Source: CABMGU01 sp964508495
Lineage (GTDB): Archaea > Nanobdellota > Nanobdellia > Woesearchaeales > ARS49
Length of the DNA stretch: 46,908 bases
Assembly (NCBI GenBank): GCA_964508495.1
Contig: CAZDUA010000022.1
Coordinates: forward strand, 1 to 46,908
Direction: 5' to 3'
Position numbers and translations under genes: made by a program. The number at the start of each line of letters is the position of its first letter. Within the stretch, counting starts at the first letter, position 1. The notes beneath the pieces are model-generated. The model searched no databases, had not been told where the DNA came from, and saw only the letters and a program-made list of their open reading frames with translations. Positions 15,440 to 23,696 of this stretch are shown here, piece after piece.

Positions 15440-16354
15440 ATGAATTCGTATCTTATAATGTATGTTTTGCTGTTTGCGGTGCTGACAGCTTCAACATCAT
15501 ACGTGTGGAAGCGTAGAAAGTTCATTGATGAAATGCACGGTATGATGGTCGGCATGACTTTTGGCATGATGGCTGGCTTGATGACTGCCACTTTGTTTTT
15601 GATTCCTACGGGTAATTTCTTGGTCGGCACAATTGTTGGCAGTATTGTTGGCTTGGCTTTTGGCATGCCATTGGGCAGACTTGGTGGCCATCTGGGCGTC
15701 ATGGAGGGCGTCATGGCTGGCCCGATGGGTGGCATGATGGGCGCGATGCTTGGCCAGATGATGCGGCCGTTCAATATCGATGTTTTCATTCCGTTTTTCA
15801 CATTCATTTTCTTGTTGACCATGCTCGGCTTTTCGTATGCCGTGCATTGCGGAGTCAGCTGTTGCAGTGGCGCAAAGGCAAAGGAAGCTGCCAAGCTATC
15901 AAATGGTTTTATTGGATGGTGGACAATTGCGTGTATTATTTTGCTTGGTGCGAGCGTTCTCTTGTCGTTCAGCATTACTGACGTTTCTGCTTCTCCCGCG
16001 CAATCTTCTAGTTCTGGCGATGTGAAATTGCCTGCTTATCTGCAGCAGATATCAAAAGAAACAACTGCTGAAGCTGTGCAGAAAGATGGCTATCAAGAGA
16101 TTGATATGAAGATTGAAAATTCTTTGTATTCGCCAAATGTTCTTGTGGTGAAAAAGGGCGTTCCGCTTAAAATAAACATTCATGCGACCGAGACTGCCGG
16201 GTGCGGGGCTGAAATTATCATTCCTGATTTCAAAATAAGAAAGATTGTCCCTGCGGGAAGCGATGGCATAATTGAACTTACGCCCACAGAGGAAGGCACT
16301 TTCCGTTTCCATTGCTCAATGGATATGGCCAAAGGCAAGTTGATTGTACAGTAA
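15440..16354 (+). CDS. Met-rich membrane protein with C-terminal cupredoxin domain
   Basis: 304 residues from the ATG at 15440, one base after the protease stop; the longer in-frame extension back to 15119 lies over the protease gene and is rejected. The N-terminal half has about five membrane segments, several very rich in Met and Gly (HGMMVGMTFGMM, VMAGPMGGMMGAM). A linker leads to a cupredoxin-like domain (about 205-304) with TAGCGAEIIIP and the closing FRFHCSMDMAKGKLIV, whose Cys and Met are typical copper ligands. It probably binds or moves copper at the membrane. It is likely the last gene of the repressor-protease operon. Confidence 0.82.
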   Translation: MNSYLIMYVLLFAVLTASTSYVWKRRKFIDEMHGMMVGMTFGMMAGLMTATLFLIPTGNFLVGTIVGSIVGLAFGMPLGRLGGHLGVMEGVMAGPMGGMMGAMLGQMMRPFNIDVFIPFFTFIFLLTMLGFSYAVHCGVSCCSGAKAKEAAKLSNGFIGWWTIACIILLGASVLLSFSITDVSASPAQSSSSGDVKLPAYLQQISKETTAEAVQKDGYQEIDMKIENSLYSPNVLVVKKGVPLKINIHATETAGCGAEIIIPDFKIRKIVPAGSDGIIELTPTEEGTFRFHCSMDMAKGKLIVQ

Positions 16355-16387
16355 TTTTAAATACTGACTATTTACTTCTTTTATGTG

Positions 16388-16495
16388 TCAAGAACCACCA
16401 AAGATCATATAATGTGGTGGTTCTTGAGCATGCTCGGAAACCCCGTGCTCATCTTACGGGCTGAAGCCAGAGGTTTCCGTGCAGGGAGTTTCCGA
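16388..16495 (+). promoter_or_regulatory. Paired-hairpin element copy B forming the gltX leader
   Basis: TTTTAAATA at 16355-16363 predicts transcription start near 16385, so this element would open the message. Stem 1 pairs 16388-16400 with 16415-16427 (13 bp). The linker is GCATGC. The 5' arm TCGGAAACC (16434-16442) can pair with GGTTTCCG at 16472-16479 or with TTTCCGA at 16489-16495, but not both. The ribosome site AGGGAG (16483-16488) lies between those two 3' arms, and the ATG follows at 16499. A small CCCGT/ACGGG hairpin (16442-16446 with 16456-16460) sits inside. The layout suits control of translation by alternative pairing; no ligand is known. Confidence 0.7.
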
Positions 16496-16498
16496 CAT

Positions 16499-18202
16499 AT
16501 GGATGCTGAACTAAAAAAGAGTGTTAGGAAGTACGCGCTTGATAACGCGCGCAGGTATAATGGCGTTCCTAATATGGGTTCTGTTATTGGCAAGATTCTT
16601 GGCGAGAGGCCTGAGCTTAAGGGCGAACTGAAATCTCTCACTGCAGAGTTTAAGAAGATTTGTGATGAAGTGAAATTGTTGCCTGTTGAAAAACAGATAG
16701 AAGAACTGCAAAAGCTTGCTCCTGAATTGCTGGAAGATAAGAAGGTTGTTGAAGAGAAGAAGTTGAAGCCTTTGCAGAATATGGAGAAGGGCAAGCTTGT
16801 TATGCGTCTTGCTCCGAGTCCTTCTGGCCCTATGCATATTGGTCACGCTGTTGTTTTTTCTTTGAGTCATTTGTACTGCAAGGAGTTTGGCGGCAAGCTT
16901 ATCTTGCGTATTGAGGATACTAATCCTGAGAATATTTACGTGCCTGCTTACAAGATGGACGAGGAGGATTCTCAGTGGTTTACTGAGAATGGCATTCATC
17001 AGATTGTTTTGCAGAGCGATAGGTTGGAAACGTATTATGATTATGCCGAGAAATTAATCAACAAAAGCAAGGCGTATGTTTGCACTTGTTCTGGCGATAT
17101 GTTTCGTGAGTTTAGTTTGAAAAAAAAGGCTTGTCCTTGCAGGGAATTGCCGCTTAAGGAGCAATTGTTGCGTTGGGATAAGATGTTTGTTGAGTACGAG
17201 CCCGGCCAGGCTGTTGTGAGGATTAAGACTGATATTGAAGACCCTAATCCTGCAATGCGTGACTGGCCTGCGTTGAGGATTAATCATAATGTTCATCCGA
17301 AGACTAAGGACAAGTATAAAGTGTGGCCTTTGATGAATTTTGCTGTGGCCATTGATGACCACGAGCTTGGCGTTACTCATACTATTCGTGGCAAGGACCA
17401 CATGGATAACGCGAAGCGCCAGCAGCACATTTATGATTTCTTTGGGTGGAAGGGTCCCACTCATGCTTACATTGGCAAGATTAACTTTGAAGGTCTTGAT
17501 ATTAGTAAGACTAAGGTTAAGAAATTAATCGAGCTTGGAAAGTATGATGATTGGGACGATATTCGTCTTCCTTTCTTGGGCGCTATGCGCAGGCGTGGCT
17601 TTCAGGCTGGCGCATTCCAGCGTTTTGCTATGGACATGGGTATTGGTTTGAATGATAAGACTGTTCCTGCTGCTGATTTTTTCAAGAGTTTGGAAGCGCA
17701 CAACCGCGATATAATTGACCCGGTAGCAAATCGTTACTTTTTCGTCTGGGATCCTGTGAAGATTTCAATAAAGAATGCTCCTGAATCTACTGTTCAGATT
17801 CCTTTGCACCCTGACAACAGGGATCGTGGTAATCGTACTTTTTTCACTAAGTCTGACTTTTATGTTGCTAAGGATGACTTGGCGAATGTTAAGGCAAAGA
17901 AATTCTATCGTTTGAAAGATTGTTTGAACTTTACTAAAGAGGGCAAGGATTACGTGTTTGATAGCAAGGAATATGATGCTTTCCGTGAGAAGGGCGAGGC
18001 TACTTTGCACTGGCTTCCTGCTGATTCTGAATTGGTCGACATGGAAATTTTGATGCCTGACAAGAAAGTTAAGAAGGGTTTTGGCGAGCCTGCATTGCGT
18101 GATTTGGAAGTCGGCAGTATTGTTCAGTTTGAGCGTTTTGGCTTCTGCAGGTTAGATTGGAAGGATGGCAAGAAGTTAGTTTTCTGGTACGCGCATAAAT
18201 AA
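16499..18202 (+). CDS. gltX: Glutamyl-tRNA synthetase, archaeal type
   Basis: 567 residues from the ATG at 16499; upstream in-frame codons from 16385 fall inside the hairpin leader. An N-terminal helical domain (about 1-85) is typical of the archaeal/eukaryotic GluRS branch. The class I signature appears as PSPSGPMHIGHA (about 105-116) and the KMSKS equivalent as DISKTKVKKL near 338. It charges tRNA-Glu and, in archaea with a transamidosome, also tRNA-Gln. The C-terminal beta-barrel anticodon-binding region is complete. The stop abuts the stop of the converging coiled-coil gene. Confidence 0.95.
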   Translation: MDAELKKSVRKYALDNARRYNGVPNMGSVIGKILGERPELKGELKSLTAEFKKICDEVKLLPVEKQIEELQKLAPELLEDKKVVEEKKLKPLQNMEKGKLVMRLAPSPSGPMHIGHAVVFSLSHLYCKEFGGKLILRIEDTNPENIYVPAYKMDEEDSQWFTENGIHQIVLQSDRLETYYDYAEKLINKSKAYVCTCSGDMFREFSLKKKACPCRELPLKEQLLRWDKMFVEYEPGQAVVRIKTDIEDPNPAMRDWPALRINHNVHPKTKDKYKVWPLMNFAVAIDDHELGVTHTIRGKDHMDNAKRQQHIYDFFGWKGPTHAYIGKINFEGLDISKTKVKKLIELGKYDDWDDIRLPFLGAMRRRGFQAGAFQRFAMDMGIGLNDKTVPAADFFKSLEAHNRDIIDPVANRYFFVWDPVKISIKNAPESTVQIPLHPDNRDRGNRTFFTKSDFYVAKDDLANVKAKKFYRLKDCLNFTKEGKDYVFDSKEYDAFREKGEATLHWLPADSELVDMEILMPDKKVKKGFGEPALRDLEVGSIVQFERFGFCRLDWKDGKKLVFWYAHK

Positions 18203-18742
18203 TTATCTCAGCATAGAAATCTTGTTCTTTACTTGTTCCATTCGTCTTGCGAGCATTAACAATTTGTGTTTGTCTGCTTTTGCTTTTTTGGCTTCTTTGT
18301 AGATTTTTAGTAATCGTGTTAGGTCTTCTTTTAGTGCTGTGATTCTTTCTCGTTTTGATTCAAACTTTTGTTTGATTTTTTCTTCTATTTCTTGTAGTCT
18401 TTTCTTGCGTGCTTCTTGAGTGTCTAAGTATCTGCCGAGTTTGCTGTCAAGTCTTGTTATTTTGTGTTTGAGCTCGTGGTGTACGCCTTCTTCACCTTTT
18501 TGGTGTGCTTGTATTTGTCTTTCTCTTTGTATTGCTTCTACTATGTGCCCTTCGAGCTCTTCTAAGTTCTTCTGTAAGTCTTTTGTGCTGATTTTTTTTA
18601 ATTGTTTGATTGAAAGTTCTACTTTTTTGTGCGCGATTTCTCTTTGTAATTGTCTGTGCGTCGCGCGTGCTACATAGTATAGGTATAGAGAGCTTTTTGT
18701 CCTGTCTATCAGGTTGTCTCCAACGTCTAGAGGTAAGTTCAT
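18203..18742 (-). CDS. Coiled-coil protein of unknown function
   Basis: 179 residues, almost entirely charged helix rich in Lys, Glu, Gln and Arg, with heptad patterns over about 30-175. There is no Cys, membrane segment or recognised domain. It overlaps the upstream coiled-coil gene by 4 bases, so the two are probably made together and may bind each other through their helices (inference). Confidence 0.7.
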   Translation of the reverse strand: MNLPLDVGDNLIDRTKSSLYLYYVARATHRQLQREIAHKKVELSIKQLKKISTKDLQKNLEELEGHIVEAIQRERQIQAHQKGEEGVHHELKHKITRLDSKLGRYLDTQEARKKRLQEIEEKIKQKFESKRERITALKEDLTRLLKIYKEAKKAKADKHKLLMLARRMEQVKNKISMLR

Positions 18743-19284
18743 ATTCCGAAGGTTCTTCTTCTCGGAGGCATTGGTGGCAGGGGCATTCCTGGTGGCACTC
18801 CTGGCGGCATTGGGCCTACTGGTGGTGCTTGTCTTGGTGGTGCCATCATTCCTTGTGGCACTCCGTATGCAGGGGCCATGTATGCCGGTTCTGGTATGTG
18901 TTCTGGCATTGGTCTTGGTGCTTCTTCTCTTGATTCTTTCATTTCTTTTACCATGTCTGCTAGTGCTAGTATGCCTGATGCAATTTCAGAATTCTGCTCT
19001 AATATTTTGTTCATCTTCTCAAGCAGCGGCTTCATTTTTTCTGTGAAGCTCAGGCCGCCTTCTTCTATTCTCATTTCGTGCATGGCGTCTTCAAAAATAG
19101 TGATGAGCTTGTCCAGCTTTGTGTTAAGTTCCAGAAGTGAGACTTGTAGTTTTTTGCTTGGCGCAATCTCGAACTCCTTTAGTTTTTGAAGTTCGTCTTT
19201 GAGTTCTTCTATTTCTTTGTGTGGTAATAATTCGTATTCGTCTTCTTCGCCTGGAGCAACGTCAAGATTCTTATCGTCAGCCAT
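18739..19284 (-). CDS. Coiled-coil protein with Pro/Met-rich tail
   Basis: 181 residues. An acidic start is followed by helices with coiled-coil pattern (about 20-118) and a flexible C-terminal tail (about 122-181) made of Pro, Met, Gly and Ala with repeated PPG/MPP units, ending in RRRTFGI. No family is recognised. A strong ribosome site (AGGTGAT) precedes the ATG, and the promoter TTTATATACC lies on the minus strand at about 19330-19339. It follows the thermosome gene but has its own promoter. Confidence 0.72.
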   Translation of the reverse strand: MADDKNLDVAPGEEDEYELLPHKEIEELKDELQKLKEFEIAPSKKLQVSLLELNTKLDKLITIFEDAMHEMRIEEGGLSFTEKMKPLLEKMNKILEQNSEIASGILALADMVKEMKESREEAPRPMPEHIPEPAYMAPAYGVPQGMMAPPRQAPPVGPMPPGVPPGMPLPPMPPRRRTFGI

Positions 19285-19351
19285 ATAATCACCTTTTTTT
19301 ATCTATATGTTGGAAAATGAGCTAACTTGGTATATAAATATTTCTACCTGC

Positions 19352-20986
19352 TTAGAATTCCATTCCGTGCCCGCCCATTCCGGGTGGCATTTGCGGTGGA
19401 GCTGATTTTCCGCCTGCTATTACATCATCTATGCGCAATATCATTTGTGCGACTTCTGATGCTGAGCTCAAAGCTTGTGTTTTAATCTTCAATGGTTCTA
19501 TTACGCCTGCGGCCCATGAATCAACTACTTTGCCTTTGAAAACGTCCACGCCATACCATTTTTGGTTTTTCTTGTCATGCGCTGCTTTCAGTTCTACTAA
19601 AATGTTTATCGGGTCTATGCCTGCGTTTTCTGCGAGTGTTCTGGGAATAATTTCCAAAGCATCTGCGAATGCGAGTACTGCGAGTTGCTCTCTGCCTGAT
19701 AGTCCGTCAGCGTATTTGCGGAGTCCTTTTGATACTTCTATTTCTGGCGCTCCTGCTCCTGCTACAACTTTTCCGTTTTTCAAAGCTGCCGCAACATCGC
19801 CTATTGCGTCTGTCATTGCTCTTTTTGCTTCGTCTACTACGTGTTCTGTTCCGCCTCTGACGAGTATTGTGACTGCTTTTGGATTTTTGCAGCCTGTTAT
19901 AAATGTCATTTCGTCGCTTCCAATTTTCTTTTCTTCAACCATTCCTGCTGATCCAAGGTCTTTTGAGCTTAAATCGCGCAATGATGTTACTATTCTTGCT
20001 CCTGTTGCTCTTGCTAGTGCTTCCATGTCTGATTTTTTAACGCGTCTTGCAGCGTAAATGTTTTTCTTTGCGAGGAAGTGTTGTGCCATGTCGTCTATTC
20101 CTTTCTGGCAGAATACTATGTTTGCTCCTGACGCGACTATTTTGTCTACCATGTCTGAGAGCATTTTTTCTTCTTGTTGCAGGAATTCTTGCATTTGAAG
20201 CGGGTTTGTTATCTCTATTTTTGCGTCTATTTCTGTGTCTTTGATTTCGATTGCGGAATCCAGTAATGCTATTTTGGGATTTTTTACCATCTTTGGCATT
20301 CCTGGGTGTACTGCTTCTTTTTCCAGGACTATGCCTTGAATAAGCTCAGTGTCTTCAACTGCGCTGCCGGTTCGTTTTTCAAGTTTGATGTTTTCTTTGT
20401 CGAAGTGGTTGTGTCCGTCGTGATAGTCCATCACCATTCTGACAGCTGAGACAGCAATAATTGATAGTTTGTCTTTCGCGCTTTCTGCGCCTTTGCCTGT
20501 TAGTGCTGTTTGCGCGATTTTTTGAAGAATTGCTATATTATCTGATTTGACGTCTTCTGCTATTTCGTTGAGTATTTCTTGCGCTTTTTCTTCTGCAAGC
20601 CTGTAGCCTCGTGCGATGACTGTCGGGTGCACGTTTTTGTCTAACAAGTCTTCTGCTTGTTTCAACAATTCTCCAGCAAGGATAACAGCGGTTGTTGTTC
20701 CGTCTCCGACTTCATTTTCTTGTGTTTCTGCTACTTCTACTATCATTTTTGCAGCTGGGTGCTCGACGTTCATTTGTTTGAGTATTTCTACGCCGTCGTT
20801 TGTGATTGTGATGTCGCCCATCGCGTCTACTATCATCTTGTCCATTCCTTTTGGCCCAAGTGTTGTTCTGACTGTTTCAGCAACTAGCTTTGCTGCCATT
20901 ATGTTGTTTCTTTGTGCAGTCTTGCCTGTAGTTCGTTGAGTGCCTTCCGGCAGGATGAATATAGGTTGTATTTCTCGATTTGCCAT
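19352..20986 (-). CDS. Thermosome subunit (group II chaperonin)
   Basis: 544 residues from the ATG at 20986, which follows the ribosome site AGGGGG; the in-frame extension to 21025 runs into leader hairpins and is rejected. Family motifs are RTTLGPKGMDKM, NDGVEILKQM, the ATPase loop GDGTTTAVILAGELL and, later, AGAGAPEIE. The C-terminus ends in the usual Gly/Met-rich tail (MPPGMGGHGMEF). It forms the eight-fold double-ring chaperonin that folds proteins in the cytosol. The structured leader upstream suggests post-transcriptional or stress control. Confidence 0.96.
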   Translation of the reverse strand: MANREIQPIFILPEGTQRTTGKTAQRNNIMAAKLVAETVRTTLGPKGMDKMIVDAMGDITITNDGVEILKQMNVEHPAAKMIVEVAETQENEVGDGTTTAVILAGELLKQAEDLLDKNVHPTVIARGYRLAEEKAQEILNEIAEDVKSDNIAILQKIAQTALTGKGAESAKDKLSIIAVSAVRMVMDYHDGHNHFDKENIKLEKRTGSAVEDTELIQGIVLEKEAVHPGMPKMVKNPKIALLDSAIEIKDTEIDAKIEITNPLQMQEFLQQEEKMLSDMVDKIVASGANIVFCQKGIDDMAQHFLAKKNIYAARRVKKSDMEALARATGARIVTSLRDLSSKDLGSAGMVEEKKIGSDEMTFITGCKNPKAVTILVRGGTEHVVDEAKRAMTDAIGDVAAALKNGKVVAGAGAPEIEVSKGLRKYADGLSGREQLAVLAFADALEIIPRTLAENAGIDPINILVELKAAHDKKNQKWYGVDVFKGKVVDSWAAGVIEPLKIKTQALSSASEVAQMILRIDDVIAGGKSAPPQMPPGMGGHGMEF

Positions 20987-21007
20987 TAAAACCCCCTGTA
21001 ATCTATT

Positions 21008-21087
21008 GAGGACTTTGAATAACACCTATTTTGTCAAAGTCCTCTTAGAGAATTTTGACAATTTTGATGGTTTTTCAAAATTCTCTA
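21008..21087 (-). promoter_or_regulatory. Duplicated-hairpin leader of the thermosome gene
   Basis: Two strong hairpins lie between the TATA box (minus strand TTTATATACC, about 21112-21121) and the ATG at 20986. In transcript order stem 1 pairs 21075-21087 with 21046-21058 (13 bp, loop 16) and stem 2 pairs 21034-21044 with 21008-21018 (11 bp, loop 15). Their 5' arms, AGAGAATTTTGA and AGAGGACTTTGA, differ at two positions, and both changes are matched on the 3' arm (A-T to G-C and T-A to C-G). So the hairpins look like duplicates kept for structure. The ribosome site lies just after the second one. An RNA thermometer or protein-binding leader is possible. Confidence 0.72.
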
Positions 21088-21125
21088 TTGACGATAATAA
21101 GAGTTAAGAGGGTATATAAAAAGCT

Positions 21126-21974
21126 TTACTCGTTTTTGTGCAGTTGGTCTGGTGTTGTGAACCCTAGTGTGAGCTTTGCCCTATAGATTATTAGGCCGTC
21201 TGCTGCTGTTCCCGTTACATTGACTGAATAGAATCTCTTTTTGGTATCTCTTTGTTTTGCGATGTCCTCCACTAGTCTTTGTGAAGTAACCTCAGCATCA
21301 GTTGATAGAATAATGCTTATTCCGTCTCTGAGTACGTCGTCTGCTGACTTTCCAATGTAGCTTCTGAAATTCTGTATTTTGTGCTTTACATATGCTGCTA
21401 CGAGTCCTTGTTCTGTTGCTTTTTCTACAAGCACTCTTCCTCTTGTATATAGCACGTTTGATGCTAGTCCTCTTGCAAGGTTTGAGAAGTCTGGTTGTTC
21501 TTTAGATAATGAGCGTGATATTTGTTCTGCGTCGTGCAGGGTCAGCCAATATGCGTTTCCGTTGTTGTTTTCTTGGATCACTGGAAGGTCTTGTACTGGC
21601 TGGTATGTGAATGTGCCTTCTACTGCTGGGTCTTTTTGGCCTTTTTTTGTGAGTTTCGCGTCTATTGTTAGTATTTTTCCAGCTTGGACTACGCTGACTA
21701 TCTTTGGTTCTAGTTTTGTGTCAATGCTTACTGTGTCTCTGAATGTTGTTTCGTCTATTGCGCTGACCCAGCCCTGTGGTATGTTTTGGTGCTGTGAGTC
21801 AACGTAATCTCTTAGAAGCGCTTTTAGTTGGAATCCCAGCGCTATTGGTCTTCCTTCTTGGTGTATCTTGTTGTCGTCTTGTGTTGGGATTCTGAAGTCG
21901 TCTACTTTTTGTCTTGTAACGTAGAATTTGTCAGCTATTTCTGCTTTCTTTGCTTCTTCTAGTTCTGTTGTCAT
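21126..21974 (-). CDS. Hypothetical cytosolic protein next to the thermosome
   Basis: 282 residues from the ATG at 21974; GGGAG lies about 7 bases ahead, and a GTG six bases earlier is the alternative. There are no membrane segments or Cys, and no motif that I recognise. The middle contains beta-like repeats (KIVSVVQAGKILTIDAKL) and the end a Lys/Arg-rich region with VTSQRLVEDIAKQRDTKKR. It ends before the thermosome promoter on the same strand. Its function is unknown. Confidence 0.65.
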   Translation of the reverse strand: MTTELEEAKKAEIADKFYVTRQKVDDFRIPTQDDNKIHQEGRPIALGFQLKALLRDYVDSQHQNIPQGWVSAIDETTFRDTVSIDTKLEPKIVSVVQAGKILTIDAKLTKKGQKDPAVEGTFTYQPVQDLPVIQENNNGNAYWLTLHDAEQISRSLSKEQPDFSNLARGLASNVLYTRGRVLVEKATEQGLVAAYVKHKIQNFRSYIGKSADDVLRDGISIILSTDAEVTSQRLVEDIAKQRDTKKRFYSVNVTGTAADGLIIYRAKLTLGFTTPDQLHKNE

Positions 21975-22052
21975 CTTCACTCCCTGCCATATAATTTTCT
22001 CGCACCCTTTATAAAAGTAACGCTTAAAAACAAGCAGTGTTTGACACGTTTT

Positions 22053-22598
22053 ATGATTGTTACTATTACTGGAACTGCTGGCAGCGGCAAGTCAACCGTG
22101 GCTAAGGCTGTTGCTAAAGAGTTCGGTTTGAAGCATTTTTCTGCTGGTGATTTCATGCGTGAGATGGCCGAGTCAAGAGGTATTTCTTTGCTGGAATTGG
22201 GCAAGCTTGCTGAAAAAGACCCTTCAATCGATAAAGAGATTGATGAACGAACCAAGCATTTGGCGTTGAAGGACAATTTGGTTATTGATTCCCGGCTGGC
22301 CTTTCATTTTATTCCTAAGTCAATCAAGATTTTCTTGAAAGTCGACCCGAAAATAGCGGCCAAGCGCATTTGGGGCGATATTATGAAGCAGAAGCGTCAT
22401 GCTGAAGGGTCTTTTAAGTCTGAAAAGGAAGTTCTTGATGGTATTAACAAGCGTTTGCAGAATGAGATTGAGAGGTATAGGAAATATTACAAAATTAATT
22501 ATCTTGATGAGAAAAACTATGATTTTGTTCTTGATAACACTAAGTTGAATGTTGAACAGACTGTGAAGAAGGTTTTGGAATTTGTCAAGAGTAAGTGA
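22053..22598 (+). CDS. cmk: Cytidylate kinase
   Basis: 181 residues from the ATG at 22053; the in-frame TTG at 22041 is less likely because CGCTTAAAAAC at about 22021 predicts a leaderless start near the ATG. The P-loop is GTAGSGKST (about 7-15), HFSAGDFMRE follows as the nucleotide-binding segment, and VIDSRLAFHF is typical of archaeal CMP kinases. It phosphorylates CMP/dCMP with ATP in pyrimidine salvage. It meets the converging small secreted protein gene stop to stop. Confidence 0.88.
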   Translation: MIVTITGTAGSGKSTVAKAVAKEFGLKHFSAGDFMREMAESRGISLLELGKLAEKDPSIDKEIDERTKHLALKDNLVIDSRLAFHFIPKSIKIFLKVDPKIAAKRIWGDIMKQKRHAEGSFKSEKEVLDGINKRLQNEIERYRKYYKINYLDEKNYDFVLDNTKLNVEQTVKKVLEFVKSK

Positions 22599-22886
22599 TT
22601 ATCGCACGTCTGGCTGTGGGTTGCGTTTTGGAGGATCTGTATAGTCCCATGGCGGTTGAACGGTTAATTTTGGAATCTTTTTCTGGCACGCTGCGAATTT
22701 TTCACTACAAGTCTGTATGTCATTGGCTGTTTGCGCGTTTTGAGTGCATGTGGTGTACGATAGCTGGCAGGCTTCCCTCGTTGTTACTGCTTTGCCAGTA
22801 CTTTTTTGCGAAAATAGTAGGAATCCTGCAACTACAACCACTAATAGAACTATGAGCAATACTGCTCCTAACTGACCTCTTTTCAT
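22599..22886 (-). CDS. Small exported Cys protein, pilin-like N-terminus, TG motif
   Basis: 95 residues. MKRGQLGAVLLIVLL resembles the short charged leader and hydrophobic helix of archaeal type IV pilin-like proteins (cleavage after KRG). After the membrane helix comes SQKSTGKAV (TG at 30-31). The outer part has four Cys (EACQLSYTTC, IQTCSEKFAAC), enough for a small disulfide helical hairpin, and a Pro-rich end. No family is recognised. The promoter TTTTTATATATACG lies just upstream on the minus strand. Confidence 0.68.
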   Translation of the reverse strand: MKRGQLGAVLLIVLLVVVVAGFLLFSQKSTGKAVTTREACQLSYTTCTQNAQTANDIQTCSEKFAACQKKIPKLTVQPPWDYTDPPKRNPQPDVR

Positions 22887-22966
22887 ATCTTCTTCCTATT
22901 TGGCGTATATATAAAAACCTTTCTCCAGAGGAAGTTTTTTATACCCCTCGTCTGCCACTTTCTGCT

Positions 22967-23620
22967 ATGCCTATAAAGAAACACGATTTTGTGGAACTTG
23001 AATACACTGGCAGGTTAAAGGATGGCAGTGAAGTTTTTGATACTACTGATGCCAAGACTGCCAAGGAAGCTAAGATTTTTTCTAATAAGACTGAATATTC
23101 TCCTATTGTAATCTGTATTGGCGAGCACCAAATTCTAAAAGGTATTGATGAGTTTTTGGAAGGCAAGGATGTTGGAAATTACAAGCTTGAATTGTCTGCC
23201 GACACGGCTTTTGGCAAGAAGAAGACTGAGCTTGTGAAGATGATTCCTACAAGCAAGTTTGCAGAACAAGGAATCAAGCCTGTTCCTGGTTTGAGGTTGA
23301 ACATTGATAATTATGTTGGCATGGTTAAGACTGTTAGCGGTGGAAGGACTGTTGTTGATTTCAACCATCCTTTAGCAGGCCGTGATGTTGTTTATGAGCT
23401 TAAAGTGAATAAGATTGTGGCTGATAAGAAAGTGCAGGTTGAGTCTTTGTTGAGGGTTTTGCTCGGCGTTAAAGTTCCTGTTGATGTTAAGGAGAAGAAA
23501 GCAATTATTACTTTCCCTGCTGAACTTCCTGACCAGTTGAAGACTGAGTTGAGCAAGAAGTTGACAGAACTTACCAGTCTTGAGATTGCTTACGAAATTA
23601 AGAAAAAAGAGTCCAAGTAA
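22967..23620 (+). CDS. FKBP-type peptidyl-prolyl isomerase, SlyD-like
   Basis: 217 residues. The FKBP fold is shown by HDFVELEYTGRLKDGSEVFDTT, the GEHQILKGIDEFLEG segment and DFNHPLAGRDVVYELKV near 140, with an inserted-in-flap domain between them as in archaeal FKBP/SlyD. A further C-terminal domain of about 65 residues follows. It speeds proline isomerization and acts as a cytosolic folding helper. TTTTTTATACC at about 22935 fits a leaderless start at the ATG. Confidence 0.92.
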   Translation: MPIKKHDFVELEYTGRLKDGSEVFDTTDAKTAKEAKIFSNKTEYSPIVICIGEHQILKGIDEFLEGKDVGNYKLELSADTAFGKKKTELVKMIPTSKFAEQGIKPVPGLRLNIDNYVGMVKTVSGGRTVVDFNHPLAGRDVVYELKVNKIVADKKVQVESLLRVLLGVKVPVDVKEKKAIITFPAELPDQLKTELSKKLTELTSLEIAYEIKKKESK

Positions 23621-23696
23621 ATCTATATTCTTGTTTGACGTAATGCTTAAATAGTTCTTCAGATTGCAATTTTATAGTCTTAAAAACGGGGGACAA

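Noticed and set aside
16388..16495. Bacterial T-box riboswitch before gltX
   Set aside because: There is no T-box sequence, no specifier loop that I can identify and no terminator; only the two-hairpin layout with a competing arm is seen.
16385..16498. In-frame N-terminal extension of gltX
   Set aside because: It runs through the paired-hairpin element and starts at the predicted transcription start; a ribosome site and typical GluRS start lie at 16499.
19431..20057. 208-residue plus-strand frame opposite the thermosome
   Set aside because: It is a shadow of a certain gene; Ser/Ala-rich nonsense translation.
20987..21025. Longer N-terminus for the thermosome
   Set aside because: It would be read through the leader hairpin; the ATG at 20986 has AGGGGG ahead of it and fits the family start.
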